Positions 60,508 through 64,000 of a DNA stretch of 64,000 bases are shown here, one piece after another. The notes beneath the pieces were generated by a model that saw only the letters and a program-made list of their open reading frames with translations, was not told where the DNA came from and did no database searches. Made by a program: the position numbers and the translations under genes. How positions within the stretch are numbered: the first letter of the stretch is position 1; every line of letters starts with the position of its first letter. The stretch is from NCBI GenBank assembly GCA_964346765.1, contig CAYFWB010000010.1, positions 1 to 64,000 on the forward strand. The letters run 5' to 3'. The DNA comes from JBGSPQ01 sp964346765 (GTDB lineage: Bacteria; Patescibacteriota; Gracilibacteria; UBA1369).

Positions 60508-61281
60508 CTAAACCTTTTTGACCCTTAGCGCGGCGCAGAACGAACCATTAACATCGCGAGAGTCCGCACGGTTCTTGCCGACACCAGTGTAGTCGCCATC
60601 GAACGCAGAGCCGGTTTTTCTGGTATAAGCATCTGTTTTCATCCATGCCCAGCCCTTCATATTATTTTCCACCGCTTCTCGTAATTGTTCATAATATTTC
60701 GGATCCGCCAAATAATCGCGGGCTACATCTTCTTGAACGCCCATGATTTTGGCAATGATATCAACCGCGTTGCCGGTCGGTTTAAAACCCAAACCTTCGG
60801 CTTGTTTCTGTCCTTCCGCGTCAAAACAGATATTTCTGTGATCTTCCGATACGTTTTCATAATCTCTCCAGGCGGAAGCAAAAATGAATTCGCCGTTTTC
60901 TTCGCCAAAAACGTTCATTTGATGGCCTTTTTCGTCAAACGCCCGGAGTTTGTTTATGGTATCGGGAGATTTTTTAAGAGATTTTTCCACGTCCACCCAG
61001 TTTATGCCTTCATGCAGTTTCTGCAGGGTGTCAAAGTTGGTTTTTAGGAGTTTAAGCTCCGCTTTTTGCTCTTTGGTGAGGCGCGGAAAGTCTTCGCGCA
61101 GTTCCAAAACCAGCGTTTTGATTTCGTAAAAGAGTTCGCGGCAACGGGTGAATGAGGTTTCGCGTATGTGTGGGTTTTCTTCGGCGAATTTTAGCGCGTC
61201 TGCGTAGGCCTGCCGGAACTCCGCGTGTTTTTCACGCAGGTGTTTAAGCTGTCCGTGCCATTTTTTGCAGTTTTCGTTCAT
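60508..61281 (-). CDS. CKKW-family protein, tandem copy 2
   Basis: 257 residues from ATG 61281 (MNENCKKWHGQLKHL). It matches copy 1 throughout, with differences concentrated in residues about 2-12 and 88-115. From GHQMNVFGEENGEFIFASAW to the end the proteins are identical. The DNA after the stop is also shared. An extended -10 promoter (TGATATAAT) lies 27-35 bases upstream. The truncated copy at 4472-4648 and the longer relative at 4717-5871 are further family members. Confidence 0.7.
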   Translation of the reverse strand: MNENCKKWHGQLKHLREKHAEFRQAYADALKFAEENPHIRETSFTRCRELFYEIKTLVLELREDFPRLTKEQKAELKLLKTNFDTLQKLHEGINWVDVEKSLKKSPDTINKLRAFDEKGHQMNVFGEENGEFIFASAWRDYENVSEDHRNICFDAEGQKQAEGLGFKPTGNAVDIIAKIMGVQEDVARDYLADPKYYEQLREAVENNMKGWAWMKTDAYTRKTGSAFDGDYTGVGKNRADSRDVNGSFCAALRVKKV

Positions 61282-61307
61282 TTTTCACCGGGTGATTTGT
61301 TCGTTTA

Positions 61308-61316
61308 ATTATATCA
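61308..61316 (-). promoter_or_regulatory. Extended -10 promoter of the CKKW tandem pair
   Basis: Minus strand TGATATAAT (TG-n-TATAAT), 27 bases before the ATG at 61281. No clear -35. Confidence 0.55.
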
Positions 61317-61455
61317 TTTTTGGTCTGATTTGACCATTTGACAATATTGAACCCCTTTTATATCGCGACTATTGTTTCAACCGCCCCGACGCCATGCACA
61401 ACTTCTTTTCAACAAATTTGCGTATAAGTTTAATTATGGATTTTGCAGAGTGATT

Positions 61456-61464
61456 TGTTATAAT
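61456..61464 (+). promoter_or_regulatory. Extended -10 promoter giving a leaderless thyA
   Basis: TGTTATAAT (61456-61464, TG-n-TATAAT) ends six bases before the thyA ATG at 61471. With a start about 7 bases past the -10, the mRNA would begin at or next to the A of the start codon. Confidence 0.6.
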
Positions 61465-61470
61465 CGGGGC

Positions 61471-62301
61471 ATGAAACAATATCTAAGCCTTGTTGAAGAA
61501 GTTCTGCGCGATGGCGTGGAGAAGCGCGACCGCACGGGTGTGGGGACGATTTCCATTTTCGGGGCGCAGAGGAAGTATGATTTGCGGGAGGGTTTTCCGC
61601 TTTTGACAACCAAGAAAGTGCTTTTTTCGGCGGTTTTGTATGAGTTGCTCTGGTTTTTGCGCGGAGCCACGAACATTAATGATGATTTGGTACAGCATAC
61701 GCCGATTTGGAAAGCCTGGGCGGATCCGGACGGCGATTTGGGGCCGATTTACGGCTATCAATGGAGGAAATGGGAGAAATTTGAGCCAGCGGGGGAAACG
61801 GGCGAAGACGGTAAAGGACTGTATAAAAAATCACATATTGACCAAATTGCCGAGGTTATTGACATGATTAAGAACAACCCCGATTCGCGGCGGATTATTG
61901 TGAGTGCCTGGAACGTGGCCGATGTGCCGAAGATGAAACTGCCCCCCTGCCACGCGTTTTTTCAGTTTTACGTGGTGAACGGCCGGCTGGATTTACAGCT
62001 TTACCAGCGTAGCGCGGATTTGGCTCTGGGTGTGCCTTTTAACATCGCCAGTTATGCCACTTTGCTGATGATGGTGGCGCAGGAATGCAACCTTACTCCA
62101 GGCGTTTTTATTCATACCACCGGCGATACTCACATTTATACCAATCATGTTGAGGGGCTTAAGGAACAGCTGAAACGCTCTCCCAAAAAACTTCCGGAAC
62201 TGGTTATTGCAAAGAAGCCCTTTGACGAGCTGAAGTTTGAGGATTTTGAAATCCGCGATTACGAGCACGACGCGTTTATTAAACTCCCGATCGCGGTATA
62301 A
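61471..62301 (+). CDS. thyA: Thymidylate synthase
   Basis: 276 residues from ATG 61471. Methylates dUMP using methylene-tetrahydrofolate. Motifs: KRDRTGVGTISIFGAQRKYD (phosphate-binding Arg), ELLWFLRGATNI, GPIYGYQWRKW, DSRRIIVSAWN, LPPCHAFFQFYV with the catalytic Cys, LYQRSADLALGVPFNIASYA and HIYTNHVEGL. Slightly longer than the 264-residue E. coli enzyme. It forms the dTMP cycle with dut, tmk, folA and folD. The codons before 61471 are outside the family. Confidence 0.97.
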   Translation: MKQYLSLVEEVLRDGVEKRDRTGVGTISIFGAQRKYDLREGFPLLTTKKVLFSAVLYELLWFLRGATNINDDLVQHTPIWKAWADPDGDLGPIYGYQWRKWEKFEPAGETGEDGKGLYKKSHIDQIAEVIDMIKNNPDSRRIIVSAWNVADVPKMKLPPCHAFFQFYVVNGRLDLQLYQRSADLALGVPFNIASYATLLMMVAQECNLTPGVFIHTTGDTHIYTNHVEGLKEQLKRSPKKLPELVIAKKPFDELKFEDFEIRDYEHDAFIKLPIAV

Positions 62302-62320
62302 TTAATGTACAAACCAGGTA

Positions 62321-62463
62321 TGCCTCTGTGGAACATAAAATTTATCAACTGACCCTGCCGCGGGGCTACGCTAACATGTACGCTCCGCCCCGGGTCTCGG
62401 CATGCATGATGCTTCGACCGCAGGGTCTTTACGTTGATAAATTTTACATTCCACAGATGCCTC
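62321..62463. repeat. Long imperfect inverted-repeat element between thyA and folA
   Basis: The two ends (about 62321-62358 and 62420-62463) are inverted repeats of about 38-44 bases with a few mismatches and a 4-base bulge (CTGTGGAA, AAATTTATCAAC and GACCCTGC are shared). They enclose a centre with its own inverted GGGGC/GCCCC arms. In RNA it folds into one long branched hairpin. It may be a MITE-like mobile element or a processing/termination structure in the thyA-folA transcript. Confidence 0.6.
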
Positions 62464-62493
62464 ATCGTCACTTAAGCACTTAATCAATCCATC

Positions 62494-63015
62494 ATGAAAT
62501 TTTCCATTATTGCGGCGGCCGACCAAAATATGGGCATCGGCATTGAAAATAAACTGCCGTGGAAATTAAAAGGAGATATGCAGTATTTTCAGTATGTGAC
62601 CACGACTGCCGAGCCGGAAAAAGTGAACGCGGTGATTATGGGCAGAAAGACGTGGGAATCTCTACCGGAAAAATCCAAGCCTTTGAAAGACAGAGTTAAT
62701 ATTGTTTTGAGCCGAGGCTACGCCGATGTGCCGACCGGCGTGCTGGTGGTAAATTCGCTGGAAGATGCGCTTTCCCAATTGTGGCACGATGAAACGGTGG
62801 ATAAGATTTTTGTGATCGGGGGAGCCAGTGTGTACGCGCAGGCGCTTAATCATTCCGACTGCGACAGAATTTATTTAACCGAAGTGATGGACAAATACGA
62901 ATGCGATGCGTTTTTCCCGAAAATTGATGAAAGCGTTTTTAGGGTGCTTGAAGCTACGGAACCTCATGCCGAAAAGGGTGTTAAATACAGATTTCTGGTG
63001 TACGGGAGGAAATAG
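62494..63015 (+). CDS. folA: Dihydrofolate reductase
   Basis: 173 residues. Reduces dihydrofolate made by ThyA. Typical start FSIIAAADQNMGIGIENKLP, then WKLKGDMQYFQ, VIMGRKTWESLPEKSKPLKD, NIVLSRG, FVIGGASVYAQAL and CDRIYLTEV. Normal length. It lies 192 bases after thyA, with the inverted-repeat element between. thyA-folA pairing is common. Confidence 0.96.
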   Translation: MKFSIIAAADQNMGIGIENKLPWKLKGDMQYFQYVTTTAEPEKVNAVIMGRKTWESLPEKSKPLKDRVNIVLSRGYADVPTGVLVVNSLEDALSQLWHDETVDKIFVIGGASVYAQALNHSDCDRIYLTEVMDKYECDAFFPKIDESVFRVLEATEPHAEKGVKYRFLVYGRK

Positions 63016-63029
63016 AGATCGATAAAGTG

Positions 63030-64000
63030 TCAGGTACGATTTTCAAGCCGTTGATATAGTCTTACGAACGGGCTTTTGGTACGTATATTGCGAATTTTTT
63101 TTAAAACATCAGCTTTTGTTACAAGCCTTGCTTTACCGTTTTCTTTACCATTAAATGGATTGTGTTTTGCAAAATTTTGCGCCCTATGCATCCCGCCCTG
63201 AGAGCCCATGATGTAATTATCAGGCTGATTTTTCGCGTAGGGATAAAGAACGCTTAGATATAGATCGTCTATGTTATTATTTCTGCCTTGCTTTTTAAAG
63301 TATATTTCAACCAAGTCGAGCTGTTTAAGTCCGGACATTTTTCGTATTTGGTTAACTTCCAACTTGTACATGTGCTTTGCTGTTTTTGGCATCCACTGGA
63401 TGAGACCTGTAGCTCCATGCCTGTTTTGCGTCTGAGGGCTTATGCCACTTTCAAGTTGAAAAATGGCTATTAGATCTTCGGGCATACAGCCAATATTTGT
63501 TGCTACCTGCTTTAGACGGTTCCTGAATTGTTGATTTTTAATGAGCGCCTCACCACTTAAACCTCTTGTGGTGTCATTGCCTTCACTCGTAACCTCGACT
63601 GTTTCTCTTTTATGGCCTGAAACTGTAGAAGGTTTGAGGTCCGGATTGGAATTTGTTTTCACCACAGGTGGTTTCAAAATCATAATAACAGGGCGTAGTC
63701 TTCCACCGATGCGATAATCGTAAATAGAGCTTTCAACAGGACCTTTCGCTGAATTTTTGTTGTTAACGGCAAGATCCGGTGTAGTCGCAATGCCGATATG
63801 CTGATTTTTTACATAACCCGAAATTCTGTCCCAAACCACGATATCTCCTGATTTTGCTTTTTCATTACTTTCTGTCCATCCCCTTTTCTTGAGATCTTTA
63901 ATTGTACCAGCCACTGAAAGTTTTGGCTTGCCATTAATCATTCCGGCTTCTTTTAGAATTGTATTTACCACCTTTGCACAAGCTAGTTTGCCACCATTAA
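63030..64000 (-). CDS. Cell-wall enzyme: CHAP/NlpC-like domain plus lytic transglycosylase domain (partial, 5' end off window)
   Basis: The frame stays open to the window edge, so the true start is beyond 64000. The visible part begins NGGKLACAKVVNTILKEAGM, the catalytic-Cys segment of a CHAP / NlpC-P60-like peptidase. It continues with SGDIVVWDRI, NQHIGIATTPDLAVNN (catalytic His). After a Ser/Thr linker (about residues 105-150 of the visible part) comes a lytic transglycosylase-like (SLT) domain: MPEDLIAIFQLESGISPQTQ (catalytic Glu in LESG) and RHGATGLIQWMPKTAKHM. One chain would cut both peptide and glycan of peptidoglycan. Its stop lies 14 bases past the folA stop, convergently. Confidence 0.75.
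   Translation of the reverse strand, partial: NGGKLACAKVVNTILKEAGMINGKPKLSVAGTIKDLKKRGWTESNEKAKSGDIVVWDRISGYVKNQHIGIATTPDLAVNNKNSAKGPVESSIYDYRIGGRLRPVIMILKPPVVKTNSNPDLKPSTVSGHKRETVEVTSEGNDTTRGLSGEALIKNQQFRNRLKQVATNIGCMPEDLIAIFQLESGISPQTQNRHGATGLIQWMPKTAKHMYKLEVNQIRKMSGLKQLDLVEIYFKKQGRNNNIDDLYLSVLYPYAKNQPDNYIMGSQGGMHRAQNFAKHNPFNGKENGKARLVTKADVLKKIRNIRTKSPFVRLYQRLENRT

Noticed and set aside
1..64000. UGA read as glycine or tryptophan (as in some CPR lineages)
   Set aside because: Conserved proteins end at TGA at expected positions and contain no in-frame TGA.

Overview
The window is one scaffold piece of a bacterial genome with moderate to low G+C, dense short-spaced genes and the standard genetic code (TGA is used as a stop, for example at 18319). 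The gene content suggests a member of the Candidate Phyla Radiation (Patescibacteria), possibly a Peregrinibacteria-like lineage. The reasons are pilin-like membrane modules of the type IV secretion kind fused to or next to giant PKD-repeat proteins, SLH-domain S-layer proteins, many lineage-specific small proteins, and split housekeeping operons, together with unusually complete purine, folate and thymidylate genes. This placement is inference: there is no rRNA in the window. Three runs of exactly 100 N (14450-14549, 27516-27615, 42865-42964) are scaffold gaps, and each sits inside a tandem repeat.

Layout. 0.08-4.3 kb: minus-strand set with an SLH-DUF3160 surface protein, a MEMO-like protein and a small unknown. 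4.4-6.5 kb: members of a CKKW-domain family (one intact, one truncated), a short repeated hairpin element and an alkyladenine DNA glycosylase. 6.8-13.5 kb: AT-rich unknown genes, including two small paralogues, a possible lipoprotein, a 723-residue orphan and a membrane-anchored peptidoglycan-binding protein. 13.5-14.6 kb: decayed small genes and an array of tRNA-Gln 3'-half repeats. 14.7-23.9 kb: an AT-rich cassette made of two convergent operons, APH-like kinase / class III aminotransferase / HAD phosphatase / methyltransferase on plus, and purL / uridine-kinase-like on minus. 24.2-24.6 kb: intact tRNA-Gln(UUG), a GIY-YIG nuclease ORF running into that tRNA, and a tRNA-Gln 5'-half repeat. 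A 31-bp direct repeat (14371-14401 and 24532-24562, one mismatch) bounds the segment. Removing the segment would rejoin a complete tRNA-like gene.

24.7-37.5 kb: a surface and secretion-like block on minus. It holds two proteins with three pilin-like membrane modules each, a 1563-residue protein with one such module plus many PKD-like repeats, an 807-residue PKD protein, a coupled 35-residue membrane peptide, and a separate AEPAQ-repeat protein with a C-terminal anchor. 37.6-40.7 kb: secE-nusG-(unknown membrane protein)-rplK-rplA. 40.7-49.7 kb: a DUF1385 protein, dut, tmk, folD, purF, purD and unknowns. 49.7-54.8 kb: a TyrA-PheA fusion and a seven-Ig plus SLH S-layer protein. 55-58.3 kb: rpsT, a CAU tRNA with tRNA-Ile2 features, and two more anchored peptidoglycan-binding proteins. 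58.3-64 kb: a U32/TrhP-like protein, a tandem pair of CKKW-family genes, thyA, folA separated from it by a long inverted-repeat element, and a CHAP-plus-lytic-transglycosylase protein cut by the window edge.

How the genes work together. purL, purF, purD and folD serve purine synthesis and one-carbon supply. dut, tmk, thyA and folA form the dTMP route. The SLH, PKD and peptidoglycan-binding genes build the cell envelope. Most promoters seen are close to TTGACA-(16/17)-TATAAT or TAAAAT, plus a few extended -10 types, so an ordinary housekeeping sigma factor explains them.
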